Shown here: piece by piece, positions 1 through 7,497 of the stretch
Layout of the letters: every line of letters begins with the position of its first letter
Numbering within the stretch: position 1 is the first letter of the stretch
From: Anabaena sphaerica FACHB-251
GTDB taxonomy: Bacteria; Cyanobacteriota; Cyanobacteriia; Cyanobacteriales; Nostocaceae
Direction: 5' to 3'
Assembly: GCF_014696825.1 (NCBI RefSeq)
Contig: NZ_JACJQU010000005.1
Span: 124,001-188,000, forward strand
Length of the DNA: 64,000 bases
The notes under the pieces: generated by a model
What the model saw: the letters and a program-made list of their open reading frames with translations, nothing else
What the model was told of the DNA's origin: nothing
Database searches by the model: none
Made by a program: the position numbers and the translations under genes

Positions 1-3
1 AGT

Positions 4-192
4 TTGATATTCAACGTTTTGCGAGCAATTTATTTACTTTATATTGCTGTTTCTCTGATTGGTGTAATTAATGCCGTTCGCAAAGATGAAGATTGGCAAA
101 GTATCGCTAGAGTTCCTTTGATAGTGGTTGTTGCTGTCACTGTTGCAGATGTCCTCACAGGCTTTGTAATTGGTGATAGTAGTAGTAGTTAA
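4..192 (+). CDS. Small two-helix membrane protein, possible VirB2-like pilin subunit of a T4SS-like cluster
   Basis: This short hydrophobic protein of about 62 residues has two predicted membrane helices (roughly residues 5-25 and 38-57) separated by a charged loop (RKDEDW). Size and topology resemble VirB2/TrbC-type pilins, but I see no diagnostic motif; the assignment rests on its place just ahead of a VirB3-like protein and a VirB4-like ATPase. The only visible start is TTG at position 4 and the frame is open to the window edge, so the protein may begin upstream. It ends in a run of serines (AGTAGTAGT). Membrane location is firm; the pilin role is inferred. Confidence 0.5.
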   Translation: MIFNVLRAIYLLYIAVSLIGVINAVRKDEDWQSIARVPLIVVVAVTVADVLTGFVIGDSSSS

Positions 193-263
193 TTGTAAGA
201 ATTCAGGAGTCAGGAGTTCAGGAGGAAAGATGAAGGAAGAAGAAGGAAGAAGAAGATAATTTT

Positions 264-358
264 CCGCCCTGCCCCTCTGCCCCCCTGCTCCCCTGCTCCC
301 CTGCTCCCCTGCCCCTCTGCCCCCCTGCTCCCCTGCTCCCCTGCCCCCCTGCTCCCTC
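264..358. repeat. C-rich short tandem repeat array
   Basis: Between the first two genes lies an array of degenerate heptamer-like units built from CCCCTGCT and CCCCCTG, preceded by purine-rich AGAAGGAAGA repeats. This is the short tandemly repeated repetitive DNA common in heterocystous cyanobacteria; the same unit family recurs near 48890-49020. No coding function is evident. Confidence 0.85.
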
Positions 359-376
359 TCACCTATCACCTATTTT

Positions 377-754
377 ATGCCTGAAGAACGAGATCAAGAA
401 TTTCGTCCAGTTAATCAAATCTTAGGTTCACAACCATCATTAGGACCAATTCCCGCTGATCAAATTTTTCCTTGGTTAGTAATTGTTCTAGTTTCCTACT
501 TTGTGATTAATGGCGTTTTTGGAGGGCTATTTGCAAATGATTTCCAACGATGGTTGTGGACAGCATTAATGACAGGTTGGGGAATAGCAACTTGGTGGAT
601 TTTAAGTGGTGGTAGGAGTTGGCGTTTTTTAAGCAAGTTTATTGGTGTTCCCACTTGGACAAGAGGCTTTGCTCGTTATCAAAGCGTGCTAGAAATTAAC
701 CATGAAACAAAAAATCGGAAAACAAAGCATCAGCGTCGGCGGACAAGAAAGTAG
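377..754 (+). CDS. Small inner-membrane protein, VirB3-like position in T4SS-like cluster
   Basis: The protein has 125 residues. A soluble N-terminus (about residues 1-28) is followed by two membrane helices (around 32-52 and 60-77) and a very basic C-terminus (KNRKTKHQRRRTRK). In many type IV secretion clusters a small two-helix protein (VirB3, TrbD, TraL or PrgI-like) directly precedes VirB4, and that is the arrangement here. The last 53 bases overlap the ATPase gene in another frame, which suggests translational coupling. I see no family-specific motif, so VirB3-like is a positional inference. Confidence 0.55.
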   Translation: MPEERDQEFRPVNQILGSQPSLGPIPADQIFPWLVIVLVSYFVINGVFGGLFANDFQRWLWTALMTGWGIATWWILSGGRSWRFLSKFIGVPTWTRGFARYQSVLEINHETKNRKTKHQRRRTRK

Positions 755-3449
755 ACTAACACCATTTGAAGATGCTTTACATTTGGCGACAATGCTCCGT
801 ATTAAGCTAAATTCAAGAGATATTGGTGCTTATGTTCTCAATAAAGAAAATCAAAAAGATCGGTTTTGTTTTGTTTTCGGGTTTGAATGTCGAGGCATTC
901 ATACCACTTTAAGGTCGGAACAAATAGAGACTATTTTTAATAATATTGAATCTGGTTTAAAAGATATTCCCGAAGGTGAAAAAATGACCTTACATATAGG
1001 GTCTTTTAGTTCAGATAAACAACGCCAACAAGAACTAGCAGAGTTGGTAAAGCGGACACCATCGCGGGATCTTAAATATTTATTGACAGCAGAAAGGGCA
1101 AGAATTCAAGAACTGAGTAATTCTGGTATTCGCAAGCCAAAATTTCTCAGAATATATGTTACTTATACAATTGAACCTAATGCTAATCAAGCTGATGATT
1201 GGATTGAGAAACTTTTAGCTAAAACTGAAGTTTGGTGGTTAAAATTCAAAGGGGAATTGGGAGAAGTTCAAAACCAACGCATTGAAACTCTGATCATCAA
1301 AGCTTACCAACAAGGTTTTTCTCGATGGGAACAATTGTTATCTAACAAAATGGGGTTAGATGTTAAACCTCTGAATGCGGAAGAACTTTGGGAAGAAGTC
1401 TGGAGAAGATTTAATGATACTCCACCGATAGAAATTCCCCAATTACTTTATTTAGATGAAAATGGACTGCATGAAGAAGTTAATTCAGATTTAGCTAGTA
1501 GCAAATTGTTGATAGAAAATATCCATAGTACAACCTTGTTAATGGAATCTAGTGTACCCCGTGCTGATCGTCGTTGGGTAAATGTAAAAAATCGCTATAT
1601 TGGGGCGATGACATTTCTGGAAAAACCGGGAGGTTGGCCGAATAAATTTTCTCAGTTGAGTTATTTGTGGGATTTATTAGCTAGAGAAACGGTTGTAGAT
1701 ACAGAAATTTTCTGTCAGTTAACTGCTGCTAATCCTGCATTAGTAAAAACTACTTTACAACGAGTTTTAAAGCAGTCGAATATGACCGCTATGATGGCAC
1801 AGGAAAAAAGTAAAACTATTGATGTTAATGCTCAATTAAAGTTAAAGAAATCGGTAGCGGCTCAAGAACAATTATATGAAGGTGCAGTTCCGATATATAC
1901 GAGTGTAGTTATTTTTGTCCATCGTCCGACTGTAGAAAAATTAGACGAAGCTACCAGATATATTGAAAACTGTTTTCAACGTCCCGCCCAGGTAATTAGA
2001 GAAGTAGAATATGCCTGGAAAATTTGGTTACAATCTCTACCAATAGTTTGGGAAGGTTTGTTAGTTAAGCCTTTTAACCGCAGACAATTATATTTAACAA
2101 GTGAAGTGCCAGGATTAATGCCTTTAATTTTAACTAAAGCTGGAGATAAACACGGCTTTGAATTAATTGCGGAGGAAGGAGGAACACCAATACATTTAGA
2201 TTTGTTTAATCAACATAAAAATTTAGCTTTATTTGCTACTACTCGTGCGGGTAAATCGGTTTTGGTATCGGGAATTTTAACTCAAGCTTTAGCTCATGGA
2301 ATTCCTGTAATTGCATTGGACTTTCCTAAACCTGATGGAACATCTACCTTTACTGACTATACAGAGTTTATGGAGGGGAATGGGGCTTATTTTGATATTT
2401 CCAAACAATCAAATAATTTGTTTGAACAGCCTGATTTAAGGTCACTTTCACCAGAAGAACAACGCGATCGCCTTCTCGATTATACTGGATTCTTAGAATC
2501 AGCCTTGATGACTATGGTTTTAGGCTCATCTACTGAAAATCAACTATTAACTCAAACTGTGCGTTCCTTGCTCAATTTAGCCTTAACAGCGTTCTTTGCT
2601 GATGCAGCTATTAAGGAGCGATATCAACAAGCAATATCTAACGGTTTTGGTAGTGCAGCTTGGCAAAAAACCCCTACATTACAAGACTTTCTCTATTTTT
2701 GTTCTCCAGAACATCTGCAATTAGATTCTATTAGTGGCAGAGTAGATGATGCACTCAGTCAAATCCAATTACGTTTGCGTTTTTGGCTTTCTAGTCGTGT
2801 GGGAAAATCAATTTCTGCACCATCTAGCTTTCCCACCGATGCCCAACTTTTAGTTTTTGCGCTGCGAAATCTATCAGATAATGAAGATGCAGCCGTTTTA
2901 TCTTTAAGTGCTTATTCCGCAGCTTTGCGACGAGCTTTAAGCAGTCCAGCTTCGATATTTTTCATTGATGAAGCCCCAATTTTATTTGAGTTTGATCAAA
3001 TATCAGATTTAGTGGGGAGAATTTGCGCTAACGGTGCAAAAGCTGGAATTCGAGTTATTTTATCAGCACAAGATCCCGATACAATTGCTAAATCTAAAGC
3101 TGCATCGAAGATTTTACAAAATTTGTCAACTAGATTAATAGGTCGTATTCAACCAGTAGCGGTAGATAGTTTTATCAGTATTTTAAAATATCCCCGCGAT
3201 GTTATTTCTCGGAATGCGACGGAAAGCTTCTTTCCTCGGAAAGAAGGTATTTATAGTCAATGGTTGTTAGATGATAATGGGATTTATACATTCTGCCGTT
3301 ATTATCCAGGTTATGAACAGTTGGCGGCGGTTGCGAATAATCCTAATGAACAAACTGCTCGTCAGGAAGCGATGTTACTTTATCGGGATAAGTATGAAGC
3401 GATTTCTGTTTTTGCTCGGCAGTTAGTGGCTTCTTTGCGTGGTGGTTAA
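702..3449 (+). CDS. VirB4/TraC-type conjugation ATPase
   Basis: A 915-residue ATPase of the VirB4/TrbE/TraC class, expected to energise pilus assembly and substrate transfer at the inner membrane. The C-terminal half holds a Walker A-type loop at about residues 512-519 (ATTRAGKS; the first glycine of GxxxxGKS is alanine), a Walker B stretch near 752-757 (IFFIDEA) and the downstream ILSAQDPD segment that in this family follows Walker B. The N-terminal 450 residues match the usual VirB4 N-domain only loosely. The length is normal for the family. The ATG at 702 lies inside the preceding gene, and the next gene follows after 78 bases of repeat. This is the anchor for calling the cluster T4SS-like. 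Confidence 0.85.
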   Translation: MKQKIGKQSISVGGQESRLTPFEDALHLATMLRIKLNSRDIGAYVLNKENQKDRFCFVFGFECRGIHTTLRSEQIETIFNNIESGLKDIPEGEKMTLHIGSFSSDKQRQQELAELVKRTPSRDLKYLLTAERARIQELSNSGIRKPKFLRIYVTYTIEPNANQADDWIEKLLAKTEVWWLKFKGELGEVQNQRIETLIIKAYQQGFSRWEQLLSNKMGLDVKPLNAEELWEEVWRRFNDTPPIEIPQLLYLDENGLHEEVNSDLASSKLLIENIHSTTLLMESSVPRADRRWVNVKNRYIGAMTFLEKPGGWPNKFSQLSYLWDLLARETVVDTEIFCQLTAANPALVKTTLQRVLKQSNMTAMMAQEKSKTIDVNAQLKLKKSVAAQEQLYEGAVPIYTSVVIFVHRPTVEKLDEATRYIENCFQRPAQVIREVEYAWKIWLQSLPIVWEGLLVKPFNRRQLYLTSEVPGLMPLILTKAGDKHGFELIAEEGGTPIHLDLFNQHKNLALFATTRAGKSVLVSGILTQALAHGIPVIALDFPKPDGTSTFTDYTEFMEGNGAYFDISKQSNNLFEQPDLRSLSPEEQRDRLLDYTGFLESALMTMVLGSSTENQLLTQTVRSLLNLALTAFFADAAIKERYQQAISNGFGSAAWQKTPTLQDFLYFCSPEHLQLDSISGRVDDALSQIQLRLRFWLSSRVGKSISAPSSFPTDAQLLVFALRNLSDNEDAAVLSLSAYSAALRRALSSPASIFFIDEAPILFEFDQISDLVGRICANGAKAGIRVILSAQDPDTIAKSKAASKILQNLSTRLIGRIQPVAVDSFISILKYPRDVISRNATESFFPRKEGIYSQWLLDDNGIYTFCRYYPGYEQLAAVANNPNEQTARQEAMLLYRDKYEAISVFARQLVASLRGG

Positions 3450-3527
3450 GAGATGAATTAGGCTCACGCAGAGGCGCAGAGGCGCAGAGAGATACATGAG
3501 ATATTTTTATATATTAAAGGGGATTTT

Positions 3528-4313
3528 ATGCGGAAGGTTGTTTTTTTTAGTTTGGGGTTTTTGTTGTTTTTGGTTTTACCAGCGATGGGAGAATTAGGTA
3601 AGGTTTGGAGTGAGTTTCAATTGTATTCTGTGGATATGCAAAATTATTTTAGAAATAATGTGAGTGAAACTTTAAGACCTTTGGAAATTAGTAGTCAAAA
3701 TTATTTGAATGGTTCTACAGGACAGTTGAATTTACCTAATCCGATTGAAGTGGGGAGACAAGCACGTCAGGATTTATTTTTTTACCCAATCACAGATAAG
3801 TTTGAAAATAATCCGGTTGTCAAAGCGAATGCGATTAGTAATGAAATGAATCGTTTGATTATTCGTGGTTCGGTGGAAGGTGTGATGGGTAGGGATGGAC
3901 AAGGAAGATTGAAAAATAAGTTGGAAGAGACTGAAAATATCATTACAACTATTGTAGAAACTGTCAATAATGCAGAACAAAGTAATCAAAATTTACTCAG
4001 TGATATTATTGCGAAACTTCCGGCTATTAATAATATCAGTCAACAAATATCAGCCCAATCTAATGCTAATCAAATTAATTTGCAATTACAATCTCTGAAG
4101 GTACAAAGTGAGCAATCAAAAATTATTGGAGAAACGCTGGCTCAAACTATGCAAACTAATCAATCTTTGCAATATTCTAATTTGAATTTAGCAAGTATTT
4201 CTCAGCAAATGGAAGAAATGAATCGTGCGCGTCGAGTTGATTCAGCAACTGAAGCTGCAAGACTGATGCGGACGACTTCGCAAATAGATTTGTTTGGGAG
4301 AGAGGAAAATTAA
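3528..4313 (+). CDS. Secreted Gln/Asn-rich coiled-coil protein, VirB5/TrbJ-like position
   Basis: A 261-residue protein with a clear N-terminal signal peptide (hydrophobic core at residues 3-20, ending near AMGELG) followed by a helical region rich in Q, N, S and E that should form coiled coils (about 120-245). Exported helical proteins of this size placed between the VirB4 and VirB6 genes are typically VirB5/TrbJ minor pilins; sequence similarity to them is not obvious by eye. The start is supported by a good ribosome site (AAAGGGGA, 7 bases upstream). Upstream lie short AGAGGCGCAG repeats. Confidence 0.6.
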   Translation: MRKVVFFSLGFLLFLVLPAMGELGKVWSEFQLYSVDMQNYFRNNVSETLRPLEISSQNYLNGSTGQLNLPNPIEVGRQARQDLFFYPITDKFENNPVVKANAISNEMNRLIIRGSVEGVMGRDGQGRLKNKLEETENIITTIVETVNNAEQSNQNLLSDIIAKLPAINNISQQISAQSNANQINLQLQSLKVQSEQSKIIGETLAQTMQTNQSLQYSNLNLASISQQMEEMNRARRVDSATEAARLMRTTSQIDLFGREEN

Positions 4314-4358
4314 TATTATTTTATTTCGCGCAAAGAGGCAAAGGAGCAAAGGAAGACT

Positions 4359-4592
4359 CAAAATGCAGTTTTATATTTTTATCTCGTTCCTAGTCTCAGA
4401 CTGGGAATGTGATCAAAGAGGCTCTGCCTCTGCTTTAATAGAAGGCAGAGCCTTCTAAAATTCATTCCCATACAGAGTATGGGAACGAGAAAAAACCTCT
4501 CTATTTCTCCTCTCTCTGTGTACTCTGTGCCTCTGTGGTTGTTAAATAATTCTTATAAAATTCCGTGAACCCAAAATGCAGTTTTATATTTT
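4359..4592. repeat. 21-bp direct repeats flanking an inserted segment at the 5' end of the VirB6-like gene
   Basis: The 21-base segment at 4359-4379 (starting CAAAATGCAGTT) is repeated exactly at 4572-4592, where it spans the ATG of the VirB6-like gene. The 192 bases between the copies contain a palindromic element (4382-4490) and CTCTGTG-type tandem repeats. The first eight codons of the downstream gene are therefore present twice, with only the second copy connected to the full reading frame. Confidence 0.85.
4382..4490 (+). repeat. Palindromic dispersed element, 109 bp (copy 1)
   Basis: This segment begins TCTCGTTCC and ends GGAACGAGA and is built from nested hairpins: GTCTCAGACTGGGAATG at the left, GAGGCTCTGCCTC and GGCAGAGCC in the centre, and CATTCCCATACAGAGTATGGG at the right. 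A second copy of the same length lies in inverse orientation at 29643-29751. No coding capacity is seen; it is probably a REPIN/MITE-like mobile repeat. Confidence 0.85.
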
Positions 4593-5625
4593 GCAAATCT
4601 TTCCTGAAATTGGTATTAATGAAACTCTTGATAGTGGTGTTGAAACTGCCAGAAGTATGGCGGAAAGTTGGGATAATCAATGGCTAGAGTTATTACAAAA
4701 TAGTTCTAGTAATAATTTATATGGTGCTATTACCAATTTGGGTGTGTTTTTTGCTGTCGGAACTTTACTATTTTTTATGATGCAATGGTTAAAAGATGTT
4801 ATTTATAGTGAGTATTCTCGCCCTATATCGGGTTTGATTTGGCCTTTTATAGTGGTAATGTTATTAAGTAATACGGGAAATGGTAGTATACTTGCTAGTT
4901 TGACTTTGGGGGTAAGAAGTTTTATTAATACTGTCAATCAGCAAGTCGTAACTACAGCAGATGCTAATCAAACTTATCAACAAGCTTTAAATATGAGTTT
5001 GGCTGAAGAAGTGGCTGGTTCTTTAATTCGTCCTTGTCAATCTTTAACTGGTGAACAACAAAATCAATGTTTTGCTAAAGCTAGTGATCAAATAGATGGA
5101 CTGTGGCGGGAATATAGAAATTTGTACGGGGATAAAGTTTGGATTCAAAGATTAGAAAATCAGGTACTTTCTTTAAAGTTTGGGACAACAAATTTATCAG
5201 ACACTAGTTTTAATTCTTTGTTGGGAAATACGACACAAACTAGCATCAAAAACTTTTTAATTTCTTTGCAATATGCTTTTCAAAATCTTCTAGAAGCTAC
5301 TATGTTACTAATTGCAACTTTGGGTCCGATAGCTGTGGGTGCGTCTTTGTTACCTGTGGCTGGAAAACCGATTTTTGCATGGCTGACTGGGTTTTTAGCT
5401 GCGGGTATTGCCAAGATATCATTTAATATTATTGCTGCTGTCACTTCTGCTGTAGTTATTAATGGACCCGCTGAAAATCCTAATGCAAATCCTGATTTAA
5501 TGTGGTTCATTATTTTTCTGGGAATTTTAGCCCCGGTTTTATCTTTGGTGGTGGCTGGTGCGGGGGGATTTGCTGTTTTTAGTGCTATTAATAATACAGA
5601 TGGTTTGGTAAAAAGTAGAATATAA
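4576..5625 (+). CDS. Polytopic membrane protein, VirB6/TrbL-like
   Basis: A 349-residue protein with about five to six hydrophobic segments: near residues 50-70, 77-96, and a dense block from about 235 to 340. The central loop (about 110-230) is hydrophilic and carries two cysteines (RPCQ, NQCF). Polytopic proteins with a periplasmic central loop and a C-terminal helix bundle are typical VirB6/TrbL channel components, and the position between VirB5-like and VirB8-like genes agrees. The start codon lies within the second copy of a duplicated 21-base segment. The T4SS assignment is by topology and context. Confidence 0.65.
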   Translation: MQFYILQIFPEIGINETLDSGVETARSMAESWDNQWLELLQNSSSNNLYGAITNLGVFFAVGTLLFFMMQWLKDVIYSEYSRPISGLIWPFIVVMLLSNTGNGSILASLTLGVRSFINTVNQQVVTTADANQTYQQALNMSLAEEVAGSLIRPCQSLTGEQQNQCFAKASDQIDGLWREYRNLYGDKVWIQRLENQVLSLKFGTTNLSDTSFNSLLGNTTQTSIKNFLISLQYAFQNLLEATMLLIATLGPIAVGASLLPVAGKPIFAWLTGFLAAGIAKISFNIIAAVTSAVVINGPAENPNANPDLMWFIIFLGILAPVLSLVVAGAGGFAVFSAINNTDGLVKSRI

Positions 5626-5632
5626 ATCAAGA

Positions 5633-5728
5633 CATTTCAGTTAATAATTTTTCCTTTTCTTTTCTTTTCTCTGTGTTCTCTGCGTCCTCTGCGGTTCGTT
5701 TTCCAAAAAATTAGGCTTAACTGAAACG
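5633..5728. repeat. Small terminal-inverted-repeat element with CTCTGCG tandem core
   Basis: The left end (CATTTCAGTTAATAATTTTT) and right end (AAAAAATTAGGCTTAACTGAAACG) form imperfect inverted repeats of about 20 bases around a core of TCTGTGTTCTCTGCGTCCTCTGCGG-type short tandem units. It fills the gap between the VirB6-like and first VirB8-like genes and is probably a miniature element or a repeat-derived hairpin. Confidence 0.6.
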
Positions 5729-5779
5729 TATTGAGATAGAAATCTGAATAATATTATTAAATAGGATGGATATACAAAA

Positions 5780-6604
5780 ATGACAAATTTACTTAACAAT
5801 AAAAAACCCAAAAGCAATATTTTAAATACTTTCGCGATCGCTACTTTTAGTTTACATTTATTGGTATTATTTTTATTCATCTTGCAAGGGTTGAATATTC
5901 GCCAACTCAGTCTGCGAAAACCGCCTAGTTTTGTGCAAATGATAGATGGTAAAACCCCAACTGCAACTGATGATTTAGCTAGAGATCCTGAAGCAATTCG
6001 CCAATTTATTAGTAAAACCATGACATCCATGTTTAACTGGTCAGGAACTTTACCAGTAAACAATGTTGAAGCAGCCGTAAAACCGCAACCAGACCCAGGA
6101 ATTACGTTGAGAACATCACAAGGTGGAAATCAAAAAGTGACTACGAGTAGTTGGGTAGCTAGTTTTGCGATATCAGAAGATTTTCGGAAAGGTTTTTTAA
6201 GTGCGATCGCTCAAATGACACCAGCAGAAGTTTTCTCTAACAACCCTACTCAAGCAATGTCAGCAGAGTTAATTATTAAGCGAATTTATCCCCCAGAACA
6301 AATAGAACCTGGAAAGTGGAGAGTGGGAATGGTAGCAGATTTGATTCAAAAAAAACGCGCTGATGATAGAAGAACAATAACGCCTTTTAATAAAGATTTA
6401 TTAGTTCGTGCAGTAGATTATTATCCCCATCCTCTACCTGAGATTAGCACCGATATTCAAAAAGCAATTTATAGCAATCGCGCTCAAAAATTAGAAATTT
6501 ATGAAATTCGGACTTTATGCTTAATAGATAACTATAGTAACCTCAGCAATGATAAATCTAACCCCTGCGGAAACATAAGAACCTCTGATAGCTTTCTCAG
6601 ATAA
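5780..6604 (+). CDS. VirB8/TraE-like bitopic protein, paralogue 1
   Basis: A 274-residue protein with a short cytoplasmic N-terminus, one membrane helix (about residues 16-40) and a periplasmic domain. It shares a layout with the next gene: helix, then VQMIDGKT, a DPEAIRQF segment, the ISKTMTSMFNWSG block, and later a GKWRVGMVADL strand followed by PFNKDLLVRAVD. One helix plus a periplasmic NTF2-like domain is the VirB8/TrbF/TraE pattern, and position fits. ATG 5780 has AGGATGGA upstream. The pairing with a paralogue suggests a hetero-oligomer or recent duplication with divergence. Confidence 0.65.
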   Translation: MTNLLNNKKPKSNILNTFAIATFSLHLLVLFLFILQGLNIRQLSLRKPPSFVQMIDGKTPTATDDLARDPEAIRQFISKTMTSMFNWSGTLPVNNVEAAVKPQPDPGITLRTSQGGNQKVTTSSWVASFAISEDFRKGFLSAIAQMTPAEVFSNNPTQAMSAELIIKRIYPPEQIEPGKWRVGMVADLIQKKRADDRRTITPFNKDLLVRAVDYYPHPLPEISTDIQKAIYSNRAQKLEIYEIRTLCLIDNYSNLSNDKSNPCGNIRTSDSFLR

Positions 6605-6635
6605 ATTTTAATTACAATTATCAATTACCTTAATT

Positions 6636-7346
6636 ATGCAACTCGTAAAATCAGAAACTAAAAAAAGTAGCATATTACCACTTTTAGCAGTAGGAACATT
6701 TGGCTTACATTTATTTACCTTGCTATTACTTTTGTTTCACGGTTCTATCTTACAGGATTTAAAAAGGCAATTAACACCCCAAAGTTTAGTACAACTTGTT
6801 GATGGTCGCGCTATCACTGTAGATCCAAAAACCAGTTATGAACGACATCCAGAAACAATTCGCCGCTTTGTTGGTGAAACCATGAGCCTTATGCTTACCT
6901 GGTCACGACAACAACCACAAATGACAGTATGGGAAATTAGTTCTCAACTCTTAGCCCCTAATTTAAAACCGAAATTTCAATCAGAACTTACTGACTTAAA
7001 TGCAACTAATCAATTTGCCAATATAAATCAAGGTAATGAATATATATTAGTAATAGAAAAAATTTCTCAGCCTAAAGAAATAGCTAATGGTAAATGGGAA
7101 ATAGAGATGCTTGCCAATCAATTAAATTTTAGCGGTTATAATAATCTGGGAACATCAATTCCGTTTAATAAAAAAATCTTAGTCAGAACCATTGATAAAT
7201 CAAGAACTTTTCTGCCAACCAAACCACTACCGTGGCATTTAGCAGCTTACCGTCTGGGAGAAGCTAGACTAGAGATTTACGATATATGCGACATCAAAGA
7301 TAACAAATGTTCTGGAAAATCCGTATTAGACATCTCCGGTAATTAA
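6636..7346 (+). CDS. VirB8/TraE-like bitopic protein, paralogue 2
   Basis: A 236-residue homologue of the upstream gene: an N-terminal helix (about residues 16-37) followed by VQLVDGRA, HPETIRRFVGETMSLMLTWS and, near the end, GKWEIEMLANQL and IPFNKKILVRTID. It lies 31 bases after its paralogue and is surely cotranscribed. The final residues (LDISGN) and the TAA at 7344-7346 are encoded by the left end of a small transposon-like element inserted at 7327. Removing the element would change the tail to about four other residues before a stop. VirB8-like function is inferred from topology, paralogy and context. Confidence 0.65.
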   Translation: MQLVKSETKKSSILPLLAVGTFGLHLFTLLLLLFHGSILQDLKRQLTPQSLVQLVDGRAITVDPKTSYERHPETIRRFVGETMSLMLTWSRQQPQMTVWEISSQLLAPNLKPKFQSELTDLNATNQFANINQGNEYILVIEKISQPKEIANGKWEIEMLANQLNFSGYNNLGTSIPFNKKILVRTIDKSRTFLPTKPLPWHLAAYRLGEARLEIYDICDIKDNKCSGKSVLDISGN

Positions 7347-7413
7347 ATGTGCGTGGTTTGAAATCCTTGTAGAGACGTTCCGAACGTCTCTACCATATTT
7401 CCGGAGAGGTCTA
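7327..7413 (+). mobile_element. 87-bp MITE with TAGAC/GTCTA ends (copy 1)
   Basis: The left end TAGACATCTCCGGTAA is complementary at 14 of 16 positions to the right end TTTCCGGAGAGGTCTA. The centre is a perfect hairpin GTAGAGACGTTCCGAACGTCTCTAC. If TA is the duplicated target (the usual pattern for IS630/Tc1-type elements), both ends fit. It overlaps the 3' end of a VirB8-like gene. A 91-base copy in inverse orientation at 39382-39472 interrupts an antitoxin gene. Confidence 0.85.
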
Positions 7414-7497
7414 TTAGGTGACAGGTGACAGGTGACAGGTGACAGAGGTGAAACTCTTCCTCAACAAATAAATCCACAAATCAAACCCGATTACTAT

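Noticed and set aside
34-369. Minus-strand open frame over the C-rich repeat array
   Set aside because: It encodes repeated GEQGSRGAG units that simply translate the short tandem repeats and overlaps two better genes.
7432-7497. Upstream extension of the VirB10-like gene from GTG 7432
   Set aside because: The codons translate GTGACAG repeats; ATG 7498 begins protein-like sequence.
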